A stretch of DNA of 8,533 bases from Nitrosomonas sp. GTDB lineage: Bacteria > Pseudomonadota > Gammaproteobacteria > Burkholderiales > Nitrosomonadaceae. The translations under genes and the position numbers were made by a program. Of this stretch, positions 1-5,375 are shown piece after piece. The DNA lies in the NCBI GenBank assembly GCA_021774205.1, contig JAJFJI010000292.1, positions 1-8,533 on the forward strand. Reading direction: 5' to 3'. Every line of letters starts with the position of its first letter. Position 1 is the first letter of the stretch. The notes beneath the pieces were generated by a model. That model was not told the origin of the DNA and did no database searches. It worked only from the letters and a program-made list of their open reading frames with translations.

Positions 1-1
1 G

Positions 2-358
2 ATTCAAGGCAAGCAACTGTATTTGTGGCGAGCAATAGACCAAGACGGTAAGGTAGTCGATGTTTTGCTACAAGCTCGTCGAGATGGTAAAGCTGCTAAG
101 CCCTTCTTCAAGCGGTTTCTCAATAATTGCCGAAATGAACCTAGGAAAATTGTCACTGATAAATTGAAAACCTACGGCGTCGCTTACCGAGAACTTGTCC
201 CCAACACAATTCACGATACTCCCCAATACGCCAATAAAGGTGTCCATGCTGCTGTTTACAATCTATTTAATCTTTACCGCCATTTGGTGTCTGCCAACCA
301 TTGCCGGGATCTGAGACAACGGGCCTTTGCGTCTTGGAAAAAGATTGCGTTAGCATAA
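2..358 (+). pseudogene. IS6-family transposase remnant, 5'-truncated and internally deleted
   Basis: This is the C-terminal part of a DDE transposase of the IS6 (IS26-like) family, open from the left window edge in frame 2. Visible family landmarks are KQLYLWRAIDQDGKVVDVLL, VTDKLKTYGVAYREL (second catalytic Asp, codon 158-160), the HAAVYNLFNLYRHLVSA block and RAFASWKK just before the stop. Family members normally have about 28 more residues between the 'HDT-QYAN' segment and 'VHAAVYN' (typically NNRAE-SHQP-RRERxMRRFKS-like). Here YAN is followed directly by KGVHAAVYN at about 232-246, in frame. The missing block carries the catalytic Glu, so the protein should be inactive even if the part outside the window is intact. 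No IS6-type terminal inverted repeat is recognisable after the stop; metK debris starts about 20 bp later. I am confident of the family and of the deletion. Confidence 0.88.
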
Positions 359-379
359 AGGCGATAATTCCAGTGTTGG

Positions 380-788
380 GATACCTATGGCAACAGTCGC
401 CCGCATGGTGGCGGTGCGTTCTCAGGTAAAAGACCCGAGCAAAGTGGATCGCTCAGCTACCTACATAGCACGTTTCATTGCCGAGAATATTGTGGCAGCA
501 GGACTTGCTACAAGGTGCCAGGTGCAGCTGGCGTATGCCATCGGTGTTGTGTGTGAAACCGGCGTCAGTAATGGTTCGACACCTATGGCATCGGGGAGCG
601 GTCTGACGAGGATCTGGAGCTACTAGTATGGGACCACCTTCGAGCTGACACCGAGAGGCATCATCATCACCTTAGATCTGGAGCGGCCTATCTATGCACA
701 GACTTCCGTATATGGGCACTTCGGGCGAACAGATGTTGATTTGCCTTGGGAGAAAATACTGTCATATCTGACGGGAGGTAAAAAATGA
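380..788 (+). pseudogene. metK: S-adenosylmethionine synthetase (MetK) C-terminal remnant, multiply frameshifted
   Basis: MetK makes S-adenosylmethionine from methionine and ATP. Only its last third is recognisable, spread over several frames: DTYG..RPHGGGAFSGK (380-430), KDPSKVDRSATY and NIVAAGLATRCQVQLAYAIG (429-545), a piece ending PASVMV (about 558-576), DTYGIGERSDEDLELLV (578-628), and FELTPRGIIITLDLERPIY plus YGHFGRTDVDLPWEK (639-788). I infer single-base shifts at the A-run 428-431, around 549-557, at C577 and at C638. Four independent shifts plus the missing N-terminal two thirds make this a decayed fragment, not a sequencing slip. The TGA at 786-788 overlaps the ATG of the next ORF. 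The fragment is probably not the host's functional metK; it sits beside an IS6 remnant, consistent with carriage or truncation by mobile DNA. Confidence 0.88.
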
Positions 789-1126
789 ACCGTCGAGAAA
801 GCATAAAGATGCTTGCGGCATTGGGAGCCAGCCTTGCATTGCTCGCTCTAGCCATAGAATCTGCTAGTAAAAAGGATATCGATGCGGCTTGGCTAGCGCT
901 GCAATCATCTAGCCATCATGGACTAGTTGACCATCCACGAATTGTGCTGCTCAGGAACGATGTATTATCTTTGCCAGTGAATGAGGAATATAAAAACTTG
1001 CTTCTGCAATCAATTGAACTATATCGAGACCACATAACAAATCGCCCTGAGTATACGCATGACGTAGGATGGGATGACCTAGAAGCGATTCAGCAAGCCA
1101 CCCTTTCTGACATGGGTGAAAGGTGA
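785..1126 (+). CDS. Hypothetical protein with Tat-like or membrane-anchor N-terminus
   Basis: This is a 113-residue ORF with no family that I recognise. The ATG follows a good Shine-Dalgarno (GGGAGG at 773-778) that lies inside the decayed metK end, and ATGA overlaps the metK stop. The N-terminus, NRRESIKMLAALGASLALLALA (twin Arg at residues 3-4, hydrophobic stretch about 9-23), resembles a Tat signal or a single membrane anchor. No clear signal peptidase site is seen. The remainder is hydrophilic and mixed: a His/Ser patch near residues 42-45 and an acidic C-terminal part (DVGWDDLEAIQQATLSD). An export role is inference from the N-terminus only. Because the neighbours are debris, it could be a surviving fragment of a larger gene; the good ribosome binding site argues for expression. 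Confidence 0.5.
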   Translation: MNRRESIKMLAALGASLALLALAIESASKKDIDAAWLALQSSSHHGLVDHPRIVLLRNDVLSLPVNEEYKNLLLQSIELYRDHITNRPEYTHDVGWDDLEAIQQATLSDMGER

Positions 1127-1244
1127 CTTAAGGAACAACTATAAATTGAAGCGCAATTAAATAGAACATAATCTCATCGTTGAAAAACCTACACCGGACT
1201 TGCTGGCCAGCTACAGCTAATTATTTTAGAAATACATCTGCACC

Positions 1245-1304
1245 AGAACCTAATAAACCTAAAAAAACCACGACAAGATGAGTTGTTTAGGTTTTTTAGG
1301 TTCT
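1245..1304. repeat. Imperfect 22-bp inverted repeat, A/T-rich
   Basis: The arms at 1245-1266 (AGAACCTAATAAACCTAAAA and two more A) and 1283-1304 (reverse complement AGAACCTAAAAAACCTAAAC plus AA) match at 20 of 22 positions around a 16-nt loop. Each arm contains two copies of an ACCTAA-like unit. It could fold as a long hairpin acting as a weak bidirectional terminator for the ORF ending at 1126, or it could be an element end. There is no GC-rich stem with a T-tract as in a classical intrinsic terminator. Confidence 0.75.
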
Positions 1305-1648
1305 CGTCCCTCACTTGTATTTATAATGGAAAAGTTAAAAAGAAAAGTAAATGGGGGCAGTGGGATTTTCTGATATCTGGTGAATGGAGTGAGTCTCCTC
1401 ACCACCAAGGCGACCACCGGTTTTTCATTGCATCAACACCTGATCATAGGTATTGGGCCTTAAAAAGTATCAGGTTCCCAACACGCATCATTGCAATTGC
1501 ACAGGTAAATGGTGACGTGTGCCTGAAAAAGATTGCTGGCCAAATGATGCGGGCTGTAGCTGATCAGGATGGTGATTACATTGATATGATTCATGATATG
1601 AGGAATATGAATCTAGATTTGCTGTGGGACACGCATACTTCTGGATAA
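1283..1648 (+). CDS. Hypothetical ORF without convincing start, possibly a fragment
   Basis: This open frame of about 121 codons ends in TAA at 1646-1648. I do not recognise it. The only start codon near its beginning is the TTG at 1283, which lies in the right arm of the inverted repeat and gives an odd FRFFRF N-terminus without a good ribosome binding site. The frame stays open back to 1184. The next in-frame Met is near residue 87. The central part looks protein-like (KSKWGQWDFLISGEWSESPH, STPDHRYWALKSIRFPTR, acidic DQDGDYIDMIHDMRNMNLDL), with balanced hydrophobic and charged residues. It may be the C-terminal part of a larger protein whose 5' end was lost at the repeat. No signal peptide or membrane segment is seen. 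Confidence 0.35.
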   Translation: MFRFFRFSSLTCIYNGKVKKKSKWGQWDFLISGEWSESPHHQGDHRFFIASTPDHRYWALKSIRFPTRIIAIAQVNGDVCLKKIAGQMMRAVADQDGDYIDMIHDMRNMNLDLLWDTHTSG

Positions 1649-1831
1649 GTTACTGAATGATAAGATAATAAATTTCAGATCACGTGCTTCGGGTGAAGGG
1701 TGAAAGGTTCGCCAAAGGCAGTGTTTCAGCATATACGCTGGCCTCAGGTGTATGGGCTCAAACGGAACCTGACCTCTTTCTCATGTGTGATCACTTACAG
1801 GATCTAGATTTTAACGTTAATTTTATAAAAA

Positions 1832-1836
1832 AAGGA
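1832..1836 (+). promoter_or_regulatory. Ribosome binding site selecting a GTG start
   Basis: AAGGA at 1832-1836 is followed 8 nt later by GTG at 1845-1847. The ATG at 1836-1838 in the same frame overlaps this Shine-Dalgarno and has no usable spacing, so the GTG is the better start of the lipoprotein gene. Confidence 0.65.
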
Positions 1837-1844
1837 TGCGACTT

Positions 1845-2255
1845 GTGAATATAGAAAAAAATATCTTATCAGTGCTTGTATTCGGTAGTCTGGTTGCTCT
1901 GATCGGTTGTGCTTCTGAAGCTTATACTTTGCGTCAACAAGGCCAGCCAGCTGCTTATGTCGATGGCTTTGATGATGGTTGTCATAGTGGCAAAAAAGCA
2001 GGCGGCAGTTATTTTGACCAGTTTGAAAAAGATGTTCGACGTTTTGGCAGTGACCAACTATATTCTTCAGGATGGACTGATGGTTTCAGACAGTGCGAAA
2101 CAGAACAGGAATCAATGATGCGTAATCAACGTATGGGAATAGAATATGAAAAGCATGCTGAACAAGTGCGACATAACAAAGCAGTAGAATCAAAACATTT
2201 TAATGAAAACCTATTAAAAGGTATTGACACCAGTGGCCTGGAAAATTTGAAGTAA
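1845..2255 (+). CDS. Putative outer-membrane lipoprotein with YxxGxxDGxxxC-type repeats
   Basis: From the GTG start this is a 136-residue protein with a lipoprotein signal peptide: NIEKN, a hydrophobic stretch, then the lipobox LIGC with lipidated Cys22 followed by Ala-Ser. This predicts sorting to the outer membrane rather than Asp+2 retention. The mature domain carries two similar short motifs, YVDGFDDGCHSGKKA (residues 38-52) and YSSGWTDGFRQC (73-84). Their cysteines, 46 and 84, could form a disulfide in the periplasm. The C-terminal third is polar and probably helical. I have seen similar uncharacterised lipoproteins in Gammaproteobacteria but cannot name the family. It heads a co-directional cluster with a DUF805 protein 31 bp downstream, a small membrane protein and a PliI-like protein, so an envelope role is inferred. 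An ATG at 1836 is the alternative start. Confidence 0.75.
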   Translation: MNIEKNILSVLVFGSLVALIGCASEAYTLRQQGQPAAYVDGFDDGCHSGKKAGGSYFDQFEKDVRRFGSDQLYSSGWTDGFRQCETEQESMMRNQRMGIEYEKHAEQVRHNKAVESKHFNENLLKGIDTSGLENLK

Positions 2256-2286
2256 CTCATAATCTTGAGTAAAGGAAGTTAATAAT

Positions 2287-2712
2287 ATGCTTGATAATCT
2301 TATTGGTGAAATAAAAACCGGACGCCTGATGCGTCTTCAATTTCTAGGTTACTCTTTACTTTTGTTTTTGTTTCTTTTCGGTTTTGCTATGCTGGTGGTT
2401 CTGGCGATCGGTGCCGGTGAACACCTTCTTGGTGGAAATCTTCAGGAGGCACAAGACCAATTGCGAGAATGGTTTACTCTGCCATTTATGCTGATTCTGG
2501 GTGTGCTGATGATGGTGTTTGCATTTATCGGGTTCAATATTACCGCCAAGCGTATTCGTGATATTGGTTTGTCTGGATGGTGGTCAGTTTTAGTTCTTGT
2601 TTTATTGGAAGGTGTTGTTTCATTTTTGTATTCTCAACAAACAAGTAGCGGTTTACATTCTTTAGTCTGGCTTATTTTAGCCCTTGTTCCATCTAATTAC
2701 GCTAAAAATTAA
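2287..2712 (+). CDS. DUF805-family inner membrane protein
   Basis: A 141-residue polytopic membrane protein. Its hallmark is KRIRDIGLSGWW at residues 88-99, matching the conserved A-K-R-x-x-D-I-G-x-S-G-W-W signature of DUF805. About four hydrophobic segments are visible (roughly residues 20-42, 64-84, 100-118 and 123-135), and the GRLMRLQF segment near the N-terminus resembles the family's G-R-x-x-R-x-x-F/Y opening. The biochemical function of DUF805 is unknown. AAGGAAG at 2272-2278 lies 8 nt before the ATG. The next gene starts two bases after the stop, so co-transcription with both neighbours is likely. Confidence 0.87.
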   Translation: MLDNLIGEIKTGRLMRLQFLGYSLLLFLFLFGFAMLVVLAIGAGEHLLGGNLQEAQDQLREWFTLPFMLILGVLMMVFAFIGFNITAKRIRDIGLSGWWSVLVLVLLEGVVSFLYSQQTSSGLHSLVWLILALVPSNYAKN

Positions 2713-2714
2713 AG

Positions 2715-2999
2715 ATGACTGTGTTGTTTAATAGTCAATCAAAGCTGCCACTTATATTGACAACAGTTTATATAATTGTCTCTATTTTAGCCTTTGTTCT
2801 GATGTTTGCGACCATGGCAACAAATAGTCTGTCAGGAATTTTTGTTGTTCTTGTAGCGCTGCCATGGAGTTCATTTTTTGTTTCGCTCATTGACTCGATT
2901 GGCATTGATTCAATTGTGCTGAATACGGTTTTAATGGCGGTTGGTGTTGCAATAAATGCGTTAATTATTTACGTTTTCTTTTGTTACTCGAAAAAATAA
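2715..2999 (+). CDS. Small three-helix integral membrane protein
   Basis: A 94-residue, very hydrophobic protein with three predicted membrane segments (about residues 12-34, 39-57 and 67-90) and a short basic tail (CYSKK). The family is not recognised. It starts two bases after the DUF805 stop, and its own Shine-Dalgarno is weak (AAAGATG context), so translational coupling to the upstream gene is likely. The middle segment contains ALPWSSFFVSLIDSIGID, a pattern of Pro-Trp followed by an Asp-containing amphipathic stretch that I associate only loosely with small uncharacterised bacterial membrane proteins. A role with the adjacent lipoprotein and PliI-like protein at the envelope is inferred from position only. 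Confidence 0.7.
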   Translation: MTVLFNSQSKLPLILTTVYIIVSILAFVLMFATMATNSLSGIFVVLVALPWSSFFVSLIDSIGIDSIVLNTVLMAVGVAINALIIYVFFCYSKK

Positions 3000-3029
3000 A
3001 TTATCTTTTTGAAAAACAAGGCTTTTTTT

Positions 3030-3596
3030 ATGAAACAATCTTTGCTTGTAGTTATCGTAATATTACTGTTCGGCTACAGTTTTACTGTCGTTTCTGCGGG
3101 CTTTGATAAAGTATATAAGTTTCATAACATCACTTTTCATGTGACTTGCTCAAATAATAGCTCACTCAATATTCTAGAAATCAGACCTTACGGTCTTGAA
3201 ATTGATAATTCTGTCATAAAAAAAGAAATTGATGGCACAGTTACAGGGGCAGAAATTGCTGATATAGATGGTGATGGTTCGCCAGAAATTTATGTTTTTA
3301 CGCATTCTGCAGGGAGTGGCACTTATGGTGATGTAATTGCCTATAGCGCTAATAGCAAAAAATCACTCAGTAGTATCTATTTGCCGCCATTGGAAGATGA
3401 TAAGAAAAATGCTTCAGGCTATATGGGGCACGATGAGTTTTCAATTGTTGAAAGTAGTCTGATCAGACGTTTTCCTGTTTACAGCAAAGGAGACACTAAT
3501 AATAGACCCACTGGCGGAACGCGTCAGCTGCGGTATAAATTGGTAGCCGGCGAAACTTCATGGATATTTAAGATGGTTAATAGCGCAGAATACTAG
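3030..3596 (+). CDS. pliI: PliI-like periplasmic inhibitor of I-type lysozyme
   Basis: A 188-residue secreted protein. Residues 1-23 form a Sec signal peptide (MKQSLLVVIVILLFG..., cleavage expected after VSA). The mature part has the sequence character that I associate with PliI-type proteins: RPYGLEIDNS, DGTVTGAEIADIDGDGSPEI, SAGSGTYGDVIAYSA, YMGHDEFSIVESSLIRRFPV and PTGGTRQLRYKL. PliI proteins bind and block invertebrate-type lysozymes in the periplasm, protecting the cell wall in animal hosts. The D-I-D-G-D-G loop (residues 78-83) also resembles a calcium-binding loop. The ATG at 3030 was chosen over an upstream in-frame TTG at 3009 because it gives a clean signal peptide; AAGG at 3018-3021 lies 8 nt before it. 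It ends a four-gene envelope cluster. The assignment is from memory of the family, not a search; a generic FG-GAP-like protein is the alternative. Confidence 0.66.
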   Translation: MKQSLLVVIVILLFGYSFTVVSAGFDKVYKFHNITFHVTCSNNSSLNILEIRPYGLEIDNSVIKKEIDGTVTGAEIADIDGDGSPEIYVFTHSAGSGTYGDVIAYSANSKKSLSSIYLPPLEDDKKNASGYMGHDEFSIVESSLIRRFPVYSKGDTNNRPTGGTRQLRYKLVAGETSWIFKMVNSAEY

Positions 3597-3607
3597 AATT
3601 CTAAGGA

Positions 3608-3690
3608 GTGCGGCCGAGCAAGGTCGAATATTCCAGCGGGTGGGAATCCCGCCCCGGCAAGCAGGTACCATATTATGGTCCACCCCGTAT
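3608..3690 (+). ncRNA. Possible group II intron 5' end (domain I fragment)
   Basis: The segment begins GTGCG (3608-3612), fitting the GUGYG 5' consensus of group II introns, and is followed by three consecutive hairpins: CGGCC/GGTCG (3611-3615 with 3622-3626), GCGGG/CCCGC (3636-3640 with 3648-3652) and ACCAT/ATGGT (3667-3671 with 3675-3679). The TTCCAGCGGGTGGGAATCCC stretch is of a kind I associate with domain I of bacterial group II introns. I find no domain V and no reverse transcriptase or maturase gene, so at best this is a truncated remnant. Low confidence. Confidence 0.28.
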
Positions 3691-3711
3691 TGCAAGATAA
3701 GATTTTCTGTT

Positions 3712-3740
3712 TTGACAAAAAAATAAAGCATCCATATATC
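3712..3740 (+). promoter_or_regulatory. Sigma70-like promoter with no ORF downstream
   Basis: TTGACA (3712-3717), a 17-bp spacer, then TATATC (3735-3740). The -35 is perfect and the -10 is fair. The sequence transcribed from here to 4140 has no ORF but several potential stems. Function is inferred from consensus only. Confidence 0.4.
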
Positions 3741-3741
3741 C

Positions 3742-3860
3742 GGCCTTTGGATGAGGTCTAAATAAAGCCTCTGGCCCTGATGGAATTCGCGCATTCCTGC
3801 CTAATCAGGTCTTCGGCCTCGAATAATGGGCCCAGGTACCTATCAGGTTCGTAGGAATGC
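3742..3860. repeat. Set of nested inverted repeats downstream of the promoter
   Basis: Within this stretch GGCC...GAGG pairs with CCTC..GGCC (about 3742-3775), CCTGAT (3776-3781) pairs with ATCAGG (3804-3809), and GCATTCCT (3791-3798) pairs perfectly with AGGAATGC (3853-3860). The second and third pairs interleave, so they are alternatives or would form a pseudoknot-like fold. This suggests a structured RNA or the end of a mobile element. No protein-coding content is seen. Confidence 0.45.
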
Positions 3861-3965
3861 AGGTGTTCCCTTTTATGCCATCTCTTAAATTTTATCCATG
3901 CAATTCGTTGCTAACAGTTGACGCTGTTATTTCTCTACTTAATTTTTGCATCAGTTCTGGATATG

Positions 3966-4006
3966 TCAAGGAGGAACGCAGATGCTTAGCATCGAGTAGT
4001 CCTTGA
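3966..4006. repeat. Nested hairpin (TCAAGGA/TCCTTGA around GATGC/GCATC)
   Basis: The outer arms TCAAGGA (3966-3972) and TCCTTGA (4000-4006) are exact complements. Inside them GATGC (3981-3985) pairs exactly with GCATC (3989-3993) over a 3-nt loop, leaving internal loops of 8 and 6 nt. A stem-internal loop-stem of this form looks like an RNA structure rather than a transcription factor site. It lies 27 bp from an 11-bp perfect hairpin. Confidence 0.6.
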
Positions 4007-4034
4007 TTTATCCGGAATTGATGTCACCCTTTAT

Positions 4035-4063
4035 GGCAGAGGCCGGAAATCTCGGCCTCTGCC
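4035..4063. repeat. Perfect 11-bp GC-rich hairpin
   Basis: GGCAGAGGCCG (4035-4045) and CGGCCTCTGCC (4053-4063) are exact complements around a 7-nt loop. No T-tract follows on either strand (TCCCGG on the right; CCTTTATGG, read on the plus strand, on the left), so a Rho-independent terminator is not clearly supported. Its position 77 bp beyond the end of the IS110-type transposase remnant makes a structured part of that element's RNA end possible. Confidence 0.7.
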
Positions 4064-4140
4064 TCCCGGCGAGGGTGGGGTAAGCCGCACGGCTAGGGGC
4101 AAAGCCTCTATTGAGCATATCGATAATGAATGTATCCATA

Positions 4141-4756
4141 CTATGCAGTTGCTGCATTATAGATTCCATTTTTACTCAATAGCGACCATGCAATACGTGC
4201 ATTCTTACTGGCTACCCCGACTGCAGAGATATTTTTACCTCGTCGTTGATCAAGTTCGCTGATCCATCGATTACGCTTGTCTTGGTATTTGCCAGCAACA
4301 CGAACCACTGTTCGTCCACCATGAATCAATAACGTTCGTAGATAGCTGTCACCTCGCTTGCTGATCCCCAGTAGTGTCGTTTTTCCTCAAGTGGAATGTT
4401 GGCGTGGCACCAAGCTTAACTAGGCGGCCAGCTCACGTCTATTCTTGAATGCTGTGATGTCGCTTACCGCTGCGACCATGGCCGTTGCAGTCAGCAAACC
4501 AATACCTGGGATGGTGAGTAGGCGCTGACAGTCTTTATTCTGCAAACTGATTGCTTTCAGTTTCAGCTCTAATATGACAATTCGTTCATCAAGATGCACC
4601 ATTTCTTCATAGAACTCAACGAGTAGTTTGCGAAATAATGTGGTTAACATGTTTTCTGCATCTTGGAGAATTTCTGGTATCCTCGTTCTGATGCAAGCGA
4701 TTCCCTTGAGCATAATGATGCCATATTCCAGTAATCTGATTGGCTTGTACAGTTCT
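4141..4756 (-). pseudogene. IS110/IS1111-family transposase remnant with two in-frame stops and a frameshift
   Basis: Read leftwards, this encodes the C-terminal half of an IS110-family transposase (Transposase_20 domain): RRTVQANQI, EYGIIMLKGIACIRTRIPEI, LLTIPGIGLLTATAMVAAVS, FKNRRELAA, LVPRQHST, GKTTLLGISKRGDSYLRTLL, IHGGRTVVRVAG and NISAVGVASKNARIAWSLLS, ending TAG at 4141-4143. A TAG at 4420-4422 replaces the Trp expected after RELAA, and a TGA at 4387-4389 replaces a Gly expected after RQHST; both are in the same frame. A small deletion with frameshift lies near 4727-4732, between the QI and EYG blocks. The N-terminal DEDD nuclease domain is missing, so the element cannot move itself. 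The sequence runs directly into a truncated parE gene. Confidence 0.9.
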
Positions 4757-4757
4757 C

Positions 4758-4817
4758 CTAGCGACCAATCGAGAGCATATCAGTCTTTGCCTTTTGGGTA
4801 TGTACAAATGATCCCAT
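4758..4817 (-). pseudogene. parE: Truncated parE toxin start (19 codons)
   Basis: Directly after the parD stop (TAG followed at once by ATG on the minus strand), a short frame reads MGSFVHTQKAKTDMLSIGR and then meets TAG at 4758-4760. This matches the usual N-terminus of ParE/RelE-type toxins (F-x-L-T-x-x-A-x-x-D-L-x-x-I-G-R-Y-T), and parE normally follows parD at exactly this spacing. The rest of the toxin, roughly 80 residues in intact family members, is replaced by IS110-type sequence. The toxin is therefore destroyed. The match is by eye; the position supports it strongly. Confidence 0.78.
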
Positions 4818-5060
4818 CTATTTTTCATCTTCCAATTCATCCAGAATGCTTTGCAATGAATAATCAGACGTGTCGCTTTGTTCACCTTCAATCAAAGCGT
4901 GGCGTAACGCTTCCAACTTGGTTTCGCGTTCCTCAAGCAAGCGAAGTCCCGCCCGTATAGCTTCGCTGGACGAACCATAACGCCCTGTTTCAACCTGGTG
5001 CGCCAGAAATTTTTCAAAATGTTCACCCAGTGTCACACTTGTATTCTTTTGTACAGGCAT
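4818..5060 (-). CDS. parD: ParD-family antitoxin, orphaned
   Basis: An 80-residue type II antitoxin. The N-terminal part MPVQKNTSVTLGEHFEKF, with GRYGSSSEAIRAGLRLLEER following, is a classical ParD ribbon-helix-helix DNA-binding domain. The C-terminal half, with SDYSLQSILDELEDEK, is the acidic toxin-wrapping tail. ParD dimers bind their own promoter and neutralise ParE, a gyrase poison. I chose the ATG at 5060 because it gives the usual MPVQKNTS start and has AAGG 5 nt upstream; an in-frame ATG at 5072 would add four residues (MKAV). The toxin gene immediately downstream survives only as 19 codons before IS110-type sequence. The antitoxin is intact, so it may act as an anti-addiction factor against related ParE toxins, or may simply be decaying. 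Confidence 0.9.
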   Translation of the reverse strand: MPVQKNTSVTLGEHFEKFLAHQVETGRYGSSSEAIRAGLRLLEERETKLEALRHALIEGEQSDTSDYSLQSILDELEDEK

Positions 5061-5080
5061 AACAGCCTTCATGCAAAAAC

Positions 5081-5111
5081 TACCAATATGTAATTATAAT
5101 ATTTATTGGTA
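5081..5111 (-). promoter_or_regulatory. Probable parD promoter and autoregulatory operator
   Basis: TACCAATA (5081-5088) and TATTGGTA (5104-5111) are exact inverted repeats upstream of parD. A perfect minus-strand TATAAT lies between them (plus 5093-5098). Upstream, ATATTACAA occurs twice with a 13-bp period (5111-5119 and 5124-5132); the first copy supplies a minus-strand TTGTAA at 5114-5119 as a possible -35, with a short 15-bp spacer. A palindrome over the -10 fits ParD autorepression, but binding is inferred. Confidence 0.6.
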
Positions 5112-5375
5112 TATTACAATGGCATATTACAACAAACCATCCCAAACCATCCCTCCAGGTCGTTCAAGTCTATTATTTTTTGATCGACCCTGAGCTCTTC
5201 GATTGCCTTTAATTTTCACACTAGGTTGCGATGCAAAACGCGACCCCATTGTGGGGATGAGGATGCAACTGACTGCCAATTAGCGTATAGGCATTTCGAA
5301 CATCACACTTCAGCAATTAAACAACCCAGCCCGTTTAAAACGTCTTGCAGGTCTTGCGTAAGAGTGTATGCATAT

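Larger units (their letters stand above)
3597..4140. other. Long non-coding stretch dense in inverted repeats
   Basis: These 544 bp between the PliI-like gene and the IS110-type transposase remnant contain no credible ORF on either strand. They hold a run of hairpins (entries below), a sigma70-like promoter and an 8-bp inverted repeat. As the transposase reads leftwards, this is its downstream flank. In IS1111-group elements of the IS110 family that flank encodes the structured bridge RNA, so part of this region may be the decayed element end. The first 90 bp instead resemble a group II intron 5' end. Both interpretations are tentative. Confidence 0.6.

Noticed and set aside
1869..2118. Frames on both strands inside the lipoprotein gene
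   Set aside because: They are shadows of the lipoprotein reading frame, without start signals or recognisable domains.
3558..3794. Minus-strand 78-codon frame with a PACRGGIPTRWNI stretch
   Set aside because: It overlaps the end of the PliI-like gene and the hairpin region. Its sequence is the readout of structured non-coding DNA.
4035..4063. Rho-independent terminator
   Set aside because: The stem is strong, but no T-tract follows it on either strand, so termination is not supported by the sequence.
4616..4891. Minus-strand 91-codon frame across the parD end and transposase start
   Set aside because: It is an out-of-frame composite: its middle contains the RRTVQANQI transposase piece in a shifted frame and its start overlaps parD. 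It is explained by the parE/IS110 junction.
4628..4960. Plus-strand 110-codon frame
   Set aside because: It is antisense to parD and the transposase remnant, with no ribosome binding site and no family-like motif.
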